Shown here piece after piece: positions 41,730 through 51,265 of a DNA stretch of 64,000 nt. The DNA lies in the NCBI RefSeq assembly GCF_014194695.1, contig NZ_JACIAH010000004.1, positions 1 through 64,000 on the forward strand, read 5' to 3'. The notes under the pieces were generated by a model. That model was given only the letters and a program-made list of their open reading frames with translations. It had not been told where the DNA came from and searched no databases. Position 1 is the first letter of the stretch; every line of letters starts with the position of its first letter. The position numbers and the translations under genes were made by a program. The DNA is from Rhizobium sp. BK399 (GTDB lineage: Bacteria; Pseudomonadota; Alphaproteobacteria; Rhizobiales; Rhizobiaceae).

Positions 41730-42731
41730 TTAGCAGGCGAGGCGTTTTTGCTCGCTGGCGACCTTGGTTATGACGGCACGCGAAGCCTTGGGGTAACGCT
41801 TCGGGACTTCCCGCAGCGTGGCGCATGCGGTTTCCGTATTGTCGAGCGCTGCGAGCGACATGCCGAGCTTCAGCAGCATTTCCGGCGCCTTTTCAGAGCT
41901 GCCGTACTTCTTGTGCGCATCCAGAAACCGCTTGGCGGCTTCGTTATACTTGCCCTGCGAGTAAAGCGCCTCGCCAAGCCAGAAATTCGCGTCGGCTGCC
42001 CGTGCGCTGCTTGGATATTGAGCGATATACTGGGTGAACTCCTGCTCTGCCGTCGAGTAGTCACCGGACAGAACATGGCCGTAGGCAGCCTTGTACTGAT
42101 CGGCTTCGCTGCCGAGCGACGCAGTCTGCGACGAACGACCGGAATCGACACCCGGAACCGGGCCTGATCCAACCGTGGCATTCTCGTTGACCGAGCCGCC
42201 GACCGGATTGCCGTTCTTGTCGAACTCCATCGAGCCGAGCTGCTTCGGCGGCTGACCGAGACCCTCGTTTGTCGGAACATCGGTCGAGGGAGCCGTTTCG
42301 GCTCCCTGTGGTGCTTGGATCACGCGGGCGACATCATCGCCGCTCTGACCCTGAACCGGAGGAGGCACATCGGCCTCGCTCTTCTTCATCGTCTTGGTGC
42401 TACCGCCGGCACTGCTGCCACCGCCGCCTTTTTCCAGCTCCTGGAAGCGGAATTCGTTGTCTTCCTGCGCCTTGCGGATCGTTTCCTGCATCTGCAGCAG
42501 CTGGAAGCTCATCTCCTCGATGCGGCCGTTCAGCTGGCGCAGTTGCTCTTCAAGCTGCTGGACGCGAACTTCAGCTCCGCCGGCCTGCACGTTTACGACC
42601 GGTGCCTGAGCCTGCCGATCCGCGGCTTTGCCGCCGATCTGCCAACCCAAAATCGACGTCGCACTCGCCGATTGGCCCGCCCCGGCCACGGCCGCGAGGC
42701 ACAGCATGCCCGCAACGACAAGTTTTTTCAT
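41730..42731 (-). CDS. cpoB: Tol-Pal system protein CpoB (YbgF)
   Basis: A 333-residue periplasmic protein starting MKKLVVAGMLCLAAVAGAG with signal peptide, a coiled-coil N-terminal region (VQQLEEQLRQLNGRIEEMSF, QLLQMQETIRKAQEDNEF) that forms trimers, a low-complexity linker, and C-terminal TPR repeats (DYSTAEQEFTQYIAQYPSSA; SQGKYNEAAKRFLDAHKKYG). CpoB coordinates outer-membrane constriction by Tol-Pal with peptidoglycan synthesis. It lies behind pal, separated by a terminator. Confidence 0.92.
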   Translation of the reverse strand: MKKLVVAGMLCLAAVAGAGQSASATSILGWQIGGKAADRQAQAPVVNVQAGGAEVRVQQLEEQLRQLNGRIEEMSFQLLQMQETIRKAQEDNEFRFQELEKGGGGSSAGGSTKTMKKSEADVPPPVQGQSGDDVARVIQAPQGAETAPSTDVPTNEGLGQPPKQLGSMEFDKNGNPVGGSVNENATVGSGPVPGVDSGRSSQTASLGSEADQYKAAYGHVLSGDYSTAEQEFTQYIAQYPSSARAADANFWLGEALYSQGKYNEAAKRFLDAHKKYGSSEKAPEMLLKLGMSLAALDNTETACATLREVPKRYPKASRAVITKVASEQKRLAC

Positions 42732-42831
42732 ATGGTTCGTCCTGTCCCAGTGATTCTTCGCACCCTTTGGCACGAACAGGAGATTTTTCCAATTGCTTTC
42801 AAAAAGCAACGGAAACTGGCCAAAGTGTGTT

Positions 42832-42868
42832 CAAAAAGAAAAGGCGGCCCGCAATGGAGCCGCCTTTC
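42832..42868 (-). terminator. Rho-independent terminator of pal
   Basis: A 9-bp stem AAAGGCGGC / GCCGCCTTT with a 10-nt loop lies 25 bp after the pal stop. The minus strand continues TTCTTTTTG, a good T-tract. It separates tol-pal from cpoB-tilS. Confidence 0.85.
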
Positions 42869-42891
42869 GAAATTGTAATATTTCCCGGCAA

Positions 42892-43422
42892 TTACATGCC
42901 GGCGCCACCCAGAACGGTGACCGCGCGGCGGTTCTGCGACCAGCAGGAAATATCGTCGCAGACGGCGACCGGGCGTTCCTTGCCGTAGGAGATGGTCTTC
43001 ATGCGCTGAGCCGGAACACCGCGCGAAGCAAGGTAATCCTTGGTAGCGGCTGCACGGCGAGCACCGAGGGCAAGGTTGTATTCGCGCGTGCCGCGTTCGT
43101 CGGCGTGACCTTCGACGGTGATGGCATACTTCGGATAGCGAGCGAGCCACTGAGCCTGACGGTCGAGCGTCTGGGCGGCGTCCGCGCGGATCGAGGTGGA
43201 ATCGGTGTCGAAGAAGATGCGGTCGCCGACGTTGACGGTGAAGTCCTGAGCCGAACCCGGCGTTGCGGCGCCGGCGCCAAGGCCGAGATCACCGGCGCTG
43301 TTGGCCATGTTCTTCTTGTTGGCGCAACCGGCCAGAGCAAGACCGGCGACAAGCGCGATCATGACGGGGTTGCGGGCGAAATTCTGCATGCGGCTCATTG
43401 CCGGGGTGTGAATTCGGCTCAT
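42892..43422 (-). CDS. pal: Peptidoglycan-associated lipoprotein Pal
   Basis: A 176-residue outer-membrane lipoprotein. The signal ends at the lipobox LAGC in MIALVAGLALAGCANKKNMA. The OmpA-like peptidoglycan-binding domain is present (VGDRIFFDTDSTSIRADAAQ; ITVEGHADERGTREYNLALG; ARRAAATKDYLASRGVP). It links the outer membrane to peptidoglycan and to TolB. The start at MSRIHTPAMSRMQ fits rhizobial Pal; longer in-frame starts are unlikely. Confidence 0.95.
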   Translation of the reverse strand: MSRIHTPAMSRMQNFARNPVMIALVAGLALAGCANKKNMANSAGDLGLGAGAATPGSAQDFTVNVGDRIFFDTDSTSIRADAAQTLDRQAQWLARYPKYAITVEGHADERGTREYNLALGARRAAATKDYLASRGVPAQRMKTISYGKERPVAVCDDISCWSQNRRAVTVLGGAGM

Positions 43423-43578
43423 GGCCGGTCTCCTTGCGACTTGATTAAGGTTGCCGGACTGTAACCGTATTGGGTTAATCGGCATTCAAGAATTATGGTT
43501 AACAGATGGTTGATTTGTCCCTCAGTCGCCCCAATCAGGGATTTTTGCGGCGACAAAAAGGCACATCCACAGGCTTTT

Positions 43579-44889
43579 CTACTCGAGAAGCGGCGACCAG
43601 GCGGGGTCGGAAGCGTAGGTCGGGGTCTTGATGAGCTGCTCGTTATAGCCCGTCAGATCGATCGAGTAGAGCTGCGGACCGCCAGCACCGGCCGCCTGGC
43701 GGAAGAACATGATGACGCGGCCATTTGGTGCCCAGGTCGGGCCCTCGTTGTGGAAGCCCGTCGTCAGGATGCGCTCGCCCGAACCGTCCGGCTTCATCAC
43801 GCCGATCGAGAACTTGCCACCCGACTGCTTGGTGAAGGCGATCAGATCGCCACGCGGAGACCAGACCGGCGTGGAGTAGTTGCCGTCGCCGAAGGAGATA
43901 CGCGTCTGGCCGGAGCCGTCGGCATTCATGACGTAGATCTGCTGCTTGCCGCCGCGGTCGCTTTCGAACACGATCCGTCCGCCGTCCGGCGAATAGGAGG
44001 GCGAGGTATCGATGGCCGCCGTCGAGGTCAGGCGCGTCGTCGTGCGCGAACGCAGGTCCATCGTGTAGATGTTGGCGTTGCCTTCCTGCTGAAGGCTCAT
44101 CACGACCTTCTGGCCATCCGGCGAGAAGCGCGGGGAGAAGGTCATGCCCGGGAAGTTGCCGACAACTTCGCGCTGTCCCGTCTCGAGCTGCAGCAGGTAG
44201 ACCCGCGGCTGCTGGTTGGCGAAGGACATGTAGGTGACTTCCTGGCGGTTCGGCGAGAAGCGCGGCGTGAGAACGAGGTCGCTGCCGTTCGTCAGCATGC
44301 GGACGTTGAAGCCGTCCTGGTCCATGATGGCGAGCTGGCGCTTGCGCTCCTGCTTGGTGCCGGACTCCGAAACGAACACGACACGCGTATCGAAGTAGCC
44401 TTCCTCGCCGGTGATCTGCTTGTAGATCGCGTCGGCGATGATGTGAGCAACGCGGCGCCAGTTCTCCGGCTGCGTGTAGAACTGCTGCCCGGTCATCTGC
44501 GTGCCGGCAAACGTATCCCAGAGGCGGAACTCGGCGCGCAGACGTCCGTCGCTTTCCTGCGTCACGCGACCCGTCACGAGTGCCTGCGCATTGATGACCT
44601 TCCAGTCCTCGAAGCGCGGAGCGGCATCCGGATTGGAGATCTTCTCGATGAAGGCGTTCTTGTCGATCGGCTTGAAAAGGCCCGAGCGCTGAAGGTCGGC
44701 GGCAATCACCTGCGAAACCTGCGCACCCATGTCGCCCTGCAGGAAGTCGGTGATCGCGATCGGCAACGGCTCGACATTGCCCTTGTTGATGTTGATTTCG
44801 ACAAGCGCGTTGGCCGGCGTGGCGACAACCGCAGTGGTTATCATGCCGACGGCGACCATCAAGGCGCGAATGAGGGAACACTTGGTCAT
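43579..44889 (-). CDS. tolB: Tol-Pal system beta-propeller protein TolB
   Basis: A 436-residue periplasmic protein starting [20 protein letters not shown], with signal peptide cleaved near ANA/LVEIN. An N-terminal domain is followed by a six-bladed propeller with WSPRGD / [12 protein letters not shown] repeats ([36 protein letters not shown]). TolB binds Pal and TolA. An ATG 21 bp upstream is possible. It begins 22 bp after tolA. Confidence 0.95.
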   Translation of the reverse strand: MTKCSLIRALMVAVGMITTAVVATPANALVEININKGNVEPLPIAITDFLQGDMGAQVSQVIAADLQRSGLFKPIDKNAFIEKISNPDAAPRFEDWKVINAQALVTGRVTQESDGRLRAEFRLWDTFAGTQMTGQQFYTQPENWRRVAHIIADAIYKQITGEEGYFDTRVVFVSESGTKQERKRQLAIMDQDGFNVRMLTNGSDLVLTPRFSPNRQEVTYMSFANQQPRVYLLQLETGQREVVGNFPGMTFSPRFSPDGQKVVMSLQQEGNANIYTMDLRSRTTTRLTSTAAIDTSPSYSPDGGRIVFESDRGGKQQIYVMNADGSGQTRISFGDGNYSTPVWSPRGDLIAFTKQSGGKFSIGVMKPDGSGERILTTGFHNEGPTWAPNGRVIMFFRQAAGAGGPQLYSIDLTGYNEQLIKTPTYASDPAWSPLLE

Positions 44890-44911
44890 GGAGGACAAGC
44901 CTTTCAGCATT

Positions 44912-46042
44912 TTAAAGGGCTAGATCGCTGGGATCGAAATTGACGATAACCTCGCCCCAGGCGTCATATTTGTCTTTCGGGAGAGTCGTGAAGGGCGACG
45001 ACTTCATGACGGCACGCTTGGCACCGCTTGCCAACGCCATGCGCGTCGCCTCGTTGGTGCCGCCAACCGCTTCGACCTCGGGCGAACCGATGATGTTGCC
45101 ATCCGGGTCCAGCTTCATGTGGACCTTGATGCGAACGTCGCTGGCACCTTCCATCCCGGGGATAACCGACCAGTTGCCGGCGATCGCGCTGCGCAGCGCA
45201 TCCATCTCGCTCATCGAGAGCTTGGAGCCGCCGGTAGCCTTCTTGGCACCGAGCGACGCAACCTCGGTCGAACTCTTGGCGCCACCATTCGACGGGTCCT
45301 GCTTGTTCAGCAGCGCCGCGATATCATCGGCGTTGAAGTCGCTCTGCTTGGAGGAGGCGGACTTGGCCTTCTCCTGCTTCTTGTCGGCCTTCTTCTTGTC
45401 CGTCGGCTTCTCGTCCGCCTTCGCCTGATCCTCGGTCTTTTTCTCCGGGGGCTTTTCGGCCGGCTTCTGTTCCGGCGGCTTGGCTTGCGGCTTCACGACC
45501 GGAGTCGGAACCTTGTCCGGCAGCGCCTCGGCGTCCGGCTTCGGTGGCTCCGGCTGTTCCTGTGGCGTTTCCTCAGGCTTTGGCGGCGTCGGCGGGGTGA
45601 TTTCGGGCTTCGGCGGCGTAATGGACGCGACCTGCTTCGGCTCGACGTCCGTCTCCTCCTTCATGATCTCCTTCACCTCGTTGGGCACGGGATCATTCTG
45701 AGGAAGAGGCTTTTCAACGGCCTTGGGGGCAGCAGCGCTCTCGTTATTGTTGGGCTTGGCGTTCGGGACTGGCGGCGTCTTGAGGTCGACCTTGTTCTCG
45801 CCCATGTTCTCGGCGTTTTCGACATTGGTCGGCTTGGCCGTCGGCTTCGGCGCCGGCTTTTCACTCGGCTTGGCCGTCTTGTCGCCCTGCTGCATCTGCG
45901 TCATTTCTTCGACGGGCACGAGGTCGACGGGCATCGCCTCGAAATCCTCGACCTTGAACTGCTCCGGGGAGCCGATCGAGATCAGCGCCCAGGCAAGCAG
46001 TGCACAGTGCAGAGCCGCAGATGTGACGATACTGGCCTTCAT
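44912..46042 (-). CDS. tolA: Cell envelope integrity protein TolA
   Basis: A 376-residue protein with a single N-terminal membrane helix ([20 protein letters not shown]), a long Pro/Lys/Glu-rich region spanning the periplasm ([40 protein letters not shown]), and a C-terminal TonB/TolA-like domain ([40 protein letters not shown]). It transmits proton-motive energy from TolQR to Pal-TolB. It overlaps no neighbour; tolR ends 8 bp upstream. Confidence 0.93.
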   Translation of the reverse strand: MKASIVTSAALHCALLAWALISIGSPEQFKVEDFEAMPVDLVPVEEMTQMQQGDKTAKPSEKPAPKPTAKPTNVENAENMGENKVDLKTPPVPNAKPNNNESAAAPKAVEKPLPQNDPVPNEVKEIMKEETDVEPKQVASITPPKPEITPPTPPKPEETPQEQPEPPKPDAEALPDKVPTPVVKPQAKPPEQKPAEKPPEKKTEDQAKADEKPTDKKKADKKQEKAKSASSKQSDFNADDIAALLNKQDPSNGGAKSSTEVASLGAKKATGGSKLSMSEMDALRSAIAGNWSVIPGMEGASDVRIKVHMKLDPDGNIIGSPEVEAVGGTNEATRMALASGAKRAVMKSSPFTTLPKDKYDAWGEVIVNFDPSDLAL

Positions 46043-46050
46043 AGCGTTCG

Positions 46051-46512
46051 CTATTGGTCCTTCTTCTGCTGCGTCACGAGGCCGATGTTCTTGTAGCCGG
46101 CACCCTGGATGCGAGCCATGACGTCGGCGATCACGCCATAGGGCGCGGTCGCGTCGCCGCGAACGAAGATGCGTTCATTATAGCCGGTCGTTGCGATCGC
46201 CTCGAGCTTCGCGGCAATCTCTTCGACCGGGATCGGTGTTTCCTGCAGGAACACCTGGCCGTCGTTCTTCACCGAGATCGTGATCGGCTGCGTTTCAGAA
46301 TTCAGCGCCTTGGCCTGTGTTTCCGGCAAGTCGACGGGCACGCCGACCGTCATCATCGGTGCTGCCACCATGAAGATGATCAAAAGCACGAGCATGACGT
46401 CGACGAGCGGCGTCACATTGATTTCGGAGATGGCACCACCTCTGTGGCCACCGCGACGACGACCACCGCGACCACCGCCGCTACCGCCACCGCTTGGAGC
46501 ACCCATACCCAT
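46051..46512 (-). CDS. tolR: Tol-Pal system protein TolR
   Basis: A 153-residue protein of the ExbD/TolR family. A glycine-rich cytoplasmic N-terminus precedes the single helix containing the proton-relay Asp (ISEINVTPLVDVMLVLLIIF), then a periplasmic domain (PVDLPETQAKALNSETQPIT; VRGDATAPYGVIADVMARIQ). It works with TolQ. The Gly/Arg-rich N-terminal tail (SGGGSGGGRGGRRRGGHRGG) is longer than in E. coli TolR, as in other rhizobia. Confidence 0.94.
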   Translation of the reverse strand: MGMGAPSGGGSGGGRGGRRRGGHRGGAISEINVTPLVDVMLVLLIIFMVAAPMMTVGVPVDLPETQAKALNSETQPITISVKNDGQVFLQETPIPVEEIAAKLEAIATTGYNERIFVRGDATAPYGVIADVMARIQGAGYKNIGLVTQQKKDQ

Positions 46513-46535
46513 ATCGTTGACTCCGTTCCCGTCGA

Positions 46536-47255
46536 TTACTGCGCGGCCTGGCGCGGCTGCAGTTTCTCGTCGATCTGGCGCGAAAGGATGGCGGAGAATT
46601 CATCCGCGAAGCCTTCCATGCGGCCCGAAAGCTTGCCGGCATCGGCAGTGAACTTGTTGTAGGCGATAACGGCCGGGATAGCAGCAACAAGCCCGATTGC
46701 GGTTGCAAGCAGCGCTTCGGCGATACCGGGAGCAACGACCGCGAGGTTCGTCGACTTCGAGCCGGCGATTGCCTGGAACGAGGTCATGATACCAACGACC
46801 GTACCGAACAGGCCGATGAACGGACCGGCGGAACCAATCGTTGCCAGCGAGCCGAGGCGGGCTGAGAGGAATTCGGATTCACGCGCCAATGTCACGTCCA
46901 TGGCGCGGTCGATACGCATCTGCAGACCGATCGGGGAGCGCGCACCGCGCTCGAACGACTTCTTCCATTCGCGCATCGCCGCAACGAAGATCGCGGCAAG
47001 GCCGGTATTGTTGCGCTCCGATAGAGTGCGATAAAGCTCTTCCAGCGACTGGCCCGACCAGAATACCTGCTCGAACTTCTCGAACTGGCGCCGTGCGCGG
47101 CCGTAGGCCAGATATTTGTCGATGACGATCGCCCAGGTCCAGACCGAGGCTGCGATGAGCCCGAGCATGACCAGCTTGACGACGAGACCTGCCTGCATAA
47201 ACAGCGACCAGAGGCTGACGTCGGCCGTTGCTGCTGCCAATCCTACTTGTTCCAT
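46536..47255 (-). CDS. tolQ: Tol-Pal system protein TolQ
   Basis: A 239-residue inner-membrane protein of the ExbB/TolQ proton channel family with three membrane helices: VSLWSLFMQAGLVVKLVMLG, LGSLATIGSAGPFIGLFGTV and LLATAIGLVAAIPAVIAYNK. It uses the proton-motive force to drive TolR and TolA. The start MEQVGLAAATADVS gives the usual length; a longer in-frame version has an atypical N-terminus. It opens the tolQRAB set. Confidence 0.95.
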   Translation of the reverse strand: MEQVGLAAATADVSLWSLFMQAGLVVKLVMLGLIAASVWTWAIVIDKYLAYGRARRQFEKFEQVFWSGQSLEELYRTLSERNNTGLAAIFVAAMREWKKSFERGARSPIGLQMRIDRAMDVTLARESEFLSARLGSLATIGSAGPFIGLFGTVVGIMTSFQAIAGSKSTNLAVVAPGIAEALLATAIGLVAAIPAVIAYNKFTADAGKLSGRMEGFADEFSAILSRQIDEKLQPRQAAQ

Positions 47256-47696
47256 TGATCCAAAATCCCCGAATCCAAACGCCCGGCACTTGACCGGGCG
47301 GCACAAAGTGATCTCGCAAGAAGTGTCTGGCGGCCGCCGCCCAAAGCCCTGGTCAAGCTTCCAAGCTCTTATCCGCCTTCCTTGCCGTCAAATTTGGTCA
47401 AAGGAAGGCGTGCACCGCACAAACTCTGACAATCCGAGTAAGACACTATTATGGTTAACAGTTCGTTAGCGCCGGATCATGACAGCGAAACTATCGGAGA
47501 AAGATTTATCCCTTGGATTACTTGGTCAGATCTAGCTCGATGACCACAACAGCGCTTATCTTCCAGCGCGTGAATTCCTTCACACAAAACTCATGTTTAT
47601 GCAAGGCCGGAATCCCGCGTCTTTTCAGCGTTCACGATCAATCCAAGCGAATCGCCGCACGCAAACCGTGTCGATCACATTGAGCGCGGCAAGGGC
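47256..47696. other. Spacer between ybgC and tolQ
   Basis: About 440 bp without a convincing gene. Just before tolQ (47280-47300) a 7-bp stem CGCCCGG / CCGGGCG lies in the presumed leader. The rest shows no ribosome binding site, palindrome or conserved promoter pattern that I could recognise. Most likely it contains the tolQ promoter. Confidence 0.55.
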
Positions 47697-48161
47697 TCAG
47701 GGCCCGCGGAGCGGCTTGCTGCCTTCAAGAAATTTCTCGGCGAGTGTCTCCGGCAATCGTCGCGGCCTGGCATTGGCATTGATGACGGCGATGATCACCT
47801 TGGCGGCGATCAGCAGCGTTTCGCCGCGCCGGATCTCCTGATTGAGGACCATCTTGGCCCCGCCGGCTTTTTCGGTGTGGGTCAGGACGGTCAGGATATC
47901 ATCCATCCGCGCCGGCTGCTTGAAGTCGATCTCCATGCGGTGGACGACGAAGACAAGCCCCTCCTCGTCGGCATTGATCAGCTCCCGCTGCTCAACGCCG
48001 AGACAACGGAGGTAATCGGTGCGGCCGCGCTCGAGGAAGTGAAGATAACGCGCATGGTAGACGAGGCCGGAAAAATCGGTGTCCTCGTAATAAACCCGCT
48101 GCAGGAGCCGGTGACCCGTTTCCGTGAGTTCACCCGAAATCGAAAAACCGTTGTCCGCCAT
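47697..48161 (-). CDS. ybgC: Tol-Pal-associated acyl-CoA thioesterase YbgC
   Basis: A 154-residue hotdog-fold thioesterase. The catalytic motif VYYEDTDFSGLVYHARYLHF with Asp and His residues is intact, followed by FLERGRTDYLRCLGVEQREL. It hydrolyses acyl-CoA or acyl-ACP and is nearly always linked to tolQRAB. Here it lies 441 bp upstream of tolQ, a larger gap than usual. Start at MADNGFSISGELTETG. Confidence 0.92.
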   Translation of the reverse strand: MADNGFSISGELTETGHRLLQRVYYEDTDFSGLVYHARYLHFLERGRTDYLRCLGVEQRELINADEEGLVFVVHRMEIDFKQPARMDDILTVLTHTEKAGGAKMVLNQEIRRGETLLIAAKVIIAVINANARPRRLPETLAEKFLEGSKPLRGP

Positions 48162-48280
48162 AATTTTCTCCAAAGTCACGCGCCCTCTTTGGCGGAAGAC
48201 ATTCCGCCTTGCAAGCATTGAACAATTGTCACGCTTCCTAAGTAATTTTTGACAGAGACATTCAAGCAGGAGACGACGCG

Positions 48281-49501
48281 ATGAAGATTGCAGTGATGGG
48301 CGGGGACGGATTCATTGGCTGGCCGACATCATTGCATCTCTCCGACACCGGACACGACGTTCACATTCTCGACAACCTCTCGCGGCGCTGGATCGACACT
48401 GAACTTGGGGTTCAGTCACTGACCCCGATGGACTCGATCCAGGAGCGAACGCGCATCTGGCACGCCGAAACCGGCCGGCGCATTCATTTCAACCTGATCG
48501 ACCTCGCCAAGGACTACGAACTGCTGAAGAAGTGGCTAGCTGAGAACCGGCCTGATGCCATCATTCATTTCGCCGAACAGCGCGCGGCGCCCTACTCGAT
48601 GAAGAGCGACCGCCACAAGAACTACACGGTAAACAACAACGTCAACGCCACCCATAACCTCCTGAATGCGCTTGTCGAACTCCAACTCGACGCGCATCTG
48701 ATCCACCTCGGCACGATGGGCGTCTACGGCTATTCGACAGTTGGCGCAGCGATCCCCGAGGGCTATCTGCCGGTTGGCATCGAGACGGCGAACGGCGAGA
48801 CCGTTAGCCAGGAAATCCTCTACCCCTCCAATCCAGGCTCGATCTATCACATGACCAAGTGCCTGGATCAGCTGCTCTTCCATTTCTATGCCAAGAACGA
48901 CGGCCTGCGCATCACCGACCTGCACCAGGGCATTGTCTGGGGCACCCACACCGAGCAGACGCGTCGGCATCCGCAGCTGATCAATCGCTTCGACTATGAC
49001 GGCGATTATGGCACAGTGTTGAACCGCTTCCTGATCCAGGCGGCGATCGGATATCCGCTGACAGTCCACGGCACCGGCGGCCAGACCCGCGCCTTCATCC
49101 ACATCCAGGATTCGGTCCGCTGCATCGAGCTTGCCTTGAACAACCCGCCTGCCCGAGGCGCCCGCGTCGAGATCTTCAACCAGATGACCGAAACGCATCG
49201 GGTGCGAGATCTGGCGGAAATGATCGCCAAGCTGAGCGGCGGCGAGATCGCCTGGCTGCCGAACCCACGCAAGGAGGCGCCGGAAAACGAACTCATCGTC
49301 AAGAACGAGAAATTCCGCAAGCTCGGTCTCGATCCGATCACCCTGCAGACAGGTCTTCTGAGCGAGATCGTCGACGTCGCCAAGAAATTTGCCTACCGCG
49401 TCGATCGGTCGCGCGTCCCCGCGATCTCTGCCTGGACGAAAGACATTGCGGCGACGATCAACCGTGATCCGGAAGGTAGGAGGCTGAAGTCCGTTTCATG
49501 A
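48281..49501 (+). CDS. sqdB: UDP-sulfoquinovose synthase SqdB
   Basis: A 406-residue extended SDR enzyme that makes UDP-sulfoquinovose from UDP-glucose and sulfite. The NAD-binding motif GGDGFIGWPTSLHLS lies at the N-terminus, and the catalytic pair Tyr189/Lys193 is in GSIYHMTKCLDQ, with Thr145 in HLGTMGVYGY. The conserved stretch FAEQRAAPYSMKSDRHKNYT is characteristic of SqdB. It begins the sqdBDC operon; the next gene overlaps its stop by ATGA. GGAG precedes the ATG. Confidence 0.96.
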   Translation: MKIAVMGGDGFIGWPTSLHLSDTGHDVHILDNLSRRWIDTELGVQSLTPMDSIQERTRIWHAETGRRIHFNLIDLAKDYELLKKWLAENRPDAIIHFAEQRAAPYSMKSDRHKNYTVNNNVNATHNLLNALVELQLDAHLIHLGTMGVYGYSTVGAAIPEGYLPVGIETANGETVSQEILYPSNPGSIYHMTKCLDQLLFHFYAKNDGLRITDLHQGIVWGTHTEQTRRHPQLINRFDYDGDYGTVLNRFLIQAAIGYPLTVHGTGGQTRAFIHIQDSVRCIELALNNPPARGARVEIFNQMTETHRVRDLAEMIAKLSGGEIAWLPNPRKEAPENELIVKNEKFRKLGLDPITLQTGLLSEIVDVAKKFAYRVDRSRVPAISAWTKDIAATINRDPEGRRLKSVS

Positions 49502-50319
49502 GTGAGCCTCGGCACGCCTATGTCACTCTCGTCACCAACCACGATTACGCCATGGGCGCCAAGGCGCTTGCGGTATCGTTGCGCCGAACCGCCACTCCAG
49601 CGGATATCGTCATCCTCCATACGGCAGGCGCCGACCAAGCCAGTCTTGACCTGCTTCTGCAACTCGGCTGTCGCCTGGTGCCGGTCGACCATCTGCCCCT
49701 GTCAGCGGAGTTCAATGAGCGTCATGCTCGATCCAGTCTGCACGCCGCCGCTCCCTTTACGAAGGGACGCAAGCCTGCGTTTCATTCCCCGCTCGACAAT
49801 TTCTGCAAGCTGCGCCTATGGCAATTGACCGAATACGCCAGCTGCGTCTTCATCGACGCCGACGCGATCGTGTTGCGAAACATCGACAAGCTCTTCCGCT
49901 ATCCGGAGTTTTCCGCCGCCCCGAACGTCTATGAGTCCCTGGCGGACTTCCACCGGCTGAATTCCGGCGTCTTCGTCGCGCAGCCGTCCGAAGACACATT
50001 CCAGCGAATGCTGGAACGGCTGGATCGGCCGGGGGTGTTCTGGAAGCGGACGGACCAGACCTTCCTGCAGGAGTTTTTCCCGGATTGGCACGGCTTGCCC
50101 GTCTATTTCAACATGCTCCAGTACGTGTGGTTCACCATGCCCCGGCTTTGGGACTGGCAGAGTATTTCCGTCCTGCATTACCAGTATGAGAAGCCGTGGG
50201 AGACGAATCATCCGAAGGCCGATAAACTGCGGCCGCTGATCGACCTTTGGCATGCATTCTATGCCGGCGATGACCTGCCGGATCCATCGACAATGTCCAA
50301 CCCTGACGAGGCGGCATGA
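49498..50319 (+). CDS. sqdD: Sulfolipid biosynthesis glycosyltransferase SqdD (GT8-like)
   Basis: A 273-residue glycosyltransferase of the glycogenin/GT8 fold. It begins with the donor-binding segment AYVTLVTNHDYAMGAKALAV. The metal motif DAD lies in SCVFIDADAIVLRNIDKLF, followed by FNMLQYVWFTMPRLWDW. In R. sphaeroides and S. meliloti sqdD is part of the sulfolipid gene set. It would transfer sulfoquinovose or act as a related transferase. It overlaps both neighbours by 4 bp. Confidence 0.88.
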   Translation: MSEPRHAYVTLVTNHDYAMGAKALAVSLRRTATPADIVILHTAGADQASLDLLLQLGCRLVPVDHLPLSAEFNERHARSSLHAAAPFTKGRKPAFHSPLDNFCKLRLWQLTEYASCVFIDADAIVLRNIDKLFRYPEFSAAPNVYESLADFHRLNSGVFVAQPSEDTFQRMLERLDRPGVFWKRTDQTFLQEFFPDWHGLPVYFNMLQYVWFTMPRLWDWQSISVLHYQYEKPWETNHPKADKLRPLIDLWHAFYAGDDLPDPSTMSNPDEAA

Positions 50320-51200
50320 AGGTATTGGTATCGGGGGGAACAGGTCTCGTCGGACGTTATATCGTCGAAGAACTGCTCGCCGCCGGCTATACCGTGATCA
50401 TCGGCGGTCGCCACGCTCCCCTGCCCCGCTTCTTTTCAAGACCGGTCGAATTCGCCCCGCTCTCGCTCGATCCGACGCGTGATCATATCGAAGCCTTTGA
50501 CGACGCCTATTTCTTCGTGCACGCCGCCTTCCACCACCTGCCCGGCAACTACCGCGGCGGCGAGGGCGATGACCCGGAGACGTTCAAGCACCTTAACCTT
50601 GACGGCAGCGTCCGGCTTTTCGAAGCGGCCAAACGCGCCGGCACACGCCGCTGCATCTTCATTTCGAGCCGCGCCGCCTATGGCGAGCACCCTCCGGGAA
50701 CCACGCTGACAGAAGGCATGGCTGAGAAGCCCGAGACCCTCTACGGTCAGGTCAAGCTCGACGCCGAACGCAGCCTCGCGCATCTCGCGGCGCCCGGCTT
50801 CGCAACGACCAGCTTGCGCTTGACCGGCGTCTACGGCGACCTTCGGCCCAACAAATGGGACAAGCTGATCGAGGATTACCTCGCCGGCCGCCATCTGCCA
50901 TCACGTGCCGGCACCGAGGTCCACGGAAGAGACGTCGGCGGCGCGGTTCGGCTGATGCTGGAAGCGGACACCGCGCGTATATCAGGCGAGACCTTCAACG
51001 TCTCCGATGTCACACTCGATACCTGGGACATCCTGGAACACATTCGCTGGGAGCGCGATTGCCTGAACAGGCTGCCGCTTCCTGCCGACAAGTCACAGCT
51101 GACGCCGATGGACACGGCGAAAATCCGCGCCCTCGGTTGGTCACCGGGCGGCATGCCGCTGTTCAATGAAACGATCCATACGCTCGCCACGCGTACGTAG
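50316..51200 (+). CDS. sqdC: Sulfolipid biosynthesis SDR-family protein SqdC
   Basis: A 294-residue NAD(P)-dependent epimerase/reductase-like protein with the Rossmann motif VSGGTGLVGRYIVEELLAAG and the active-site YxxxK as ETLYGQVKLDAER. The sqdBDC order is that of the S. meliloti sulfolipid operon, in which this gene's product accumulation phenotype suggested a reductive step. The exact reaction is not established by sequence. It is translationally coupled to sqdD by ATGA. Confidence 0.85.
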   Translation: MKVLVSGGTGLVGRYIVEELLAAGYTVIIGGRHAPLPRFFSRPVEFAPLSLDPTRDHIEAFDDAYFFVHAAFHHLPGNYRGGEGDDPETFKHLNLDGSVRLFEAAKRAGTRRCIFISSRAAYGEHPPGTTLTEGMAEKPETLYGQVKLDAERSLAHLAAPGFATTSLRLTGVYGDLRPNKWDKLIEDYLAGRHLPSRAGTEVHGRDVGGAVRLMLEADTARISGETFNVSDVTLDTWDILEHIRWERDCLNRLPLPADKSQLTPMDTAKIRALGWSPGGMPLFNETIHTLATRT

Positions 51201-51265
51201 GTGGCACAGGCCCACGCAAGCCTGAAGTTGCAGACTACGCCGGATCGTGCAATCCGGAGGATAGT

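Noticed and set aside
43495..44943. 482-residue plus-strand frame opposite tolB
   Set aside because: Shadow of tolB; high Arg/Ala/Leu content without domain signals.
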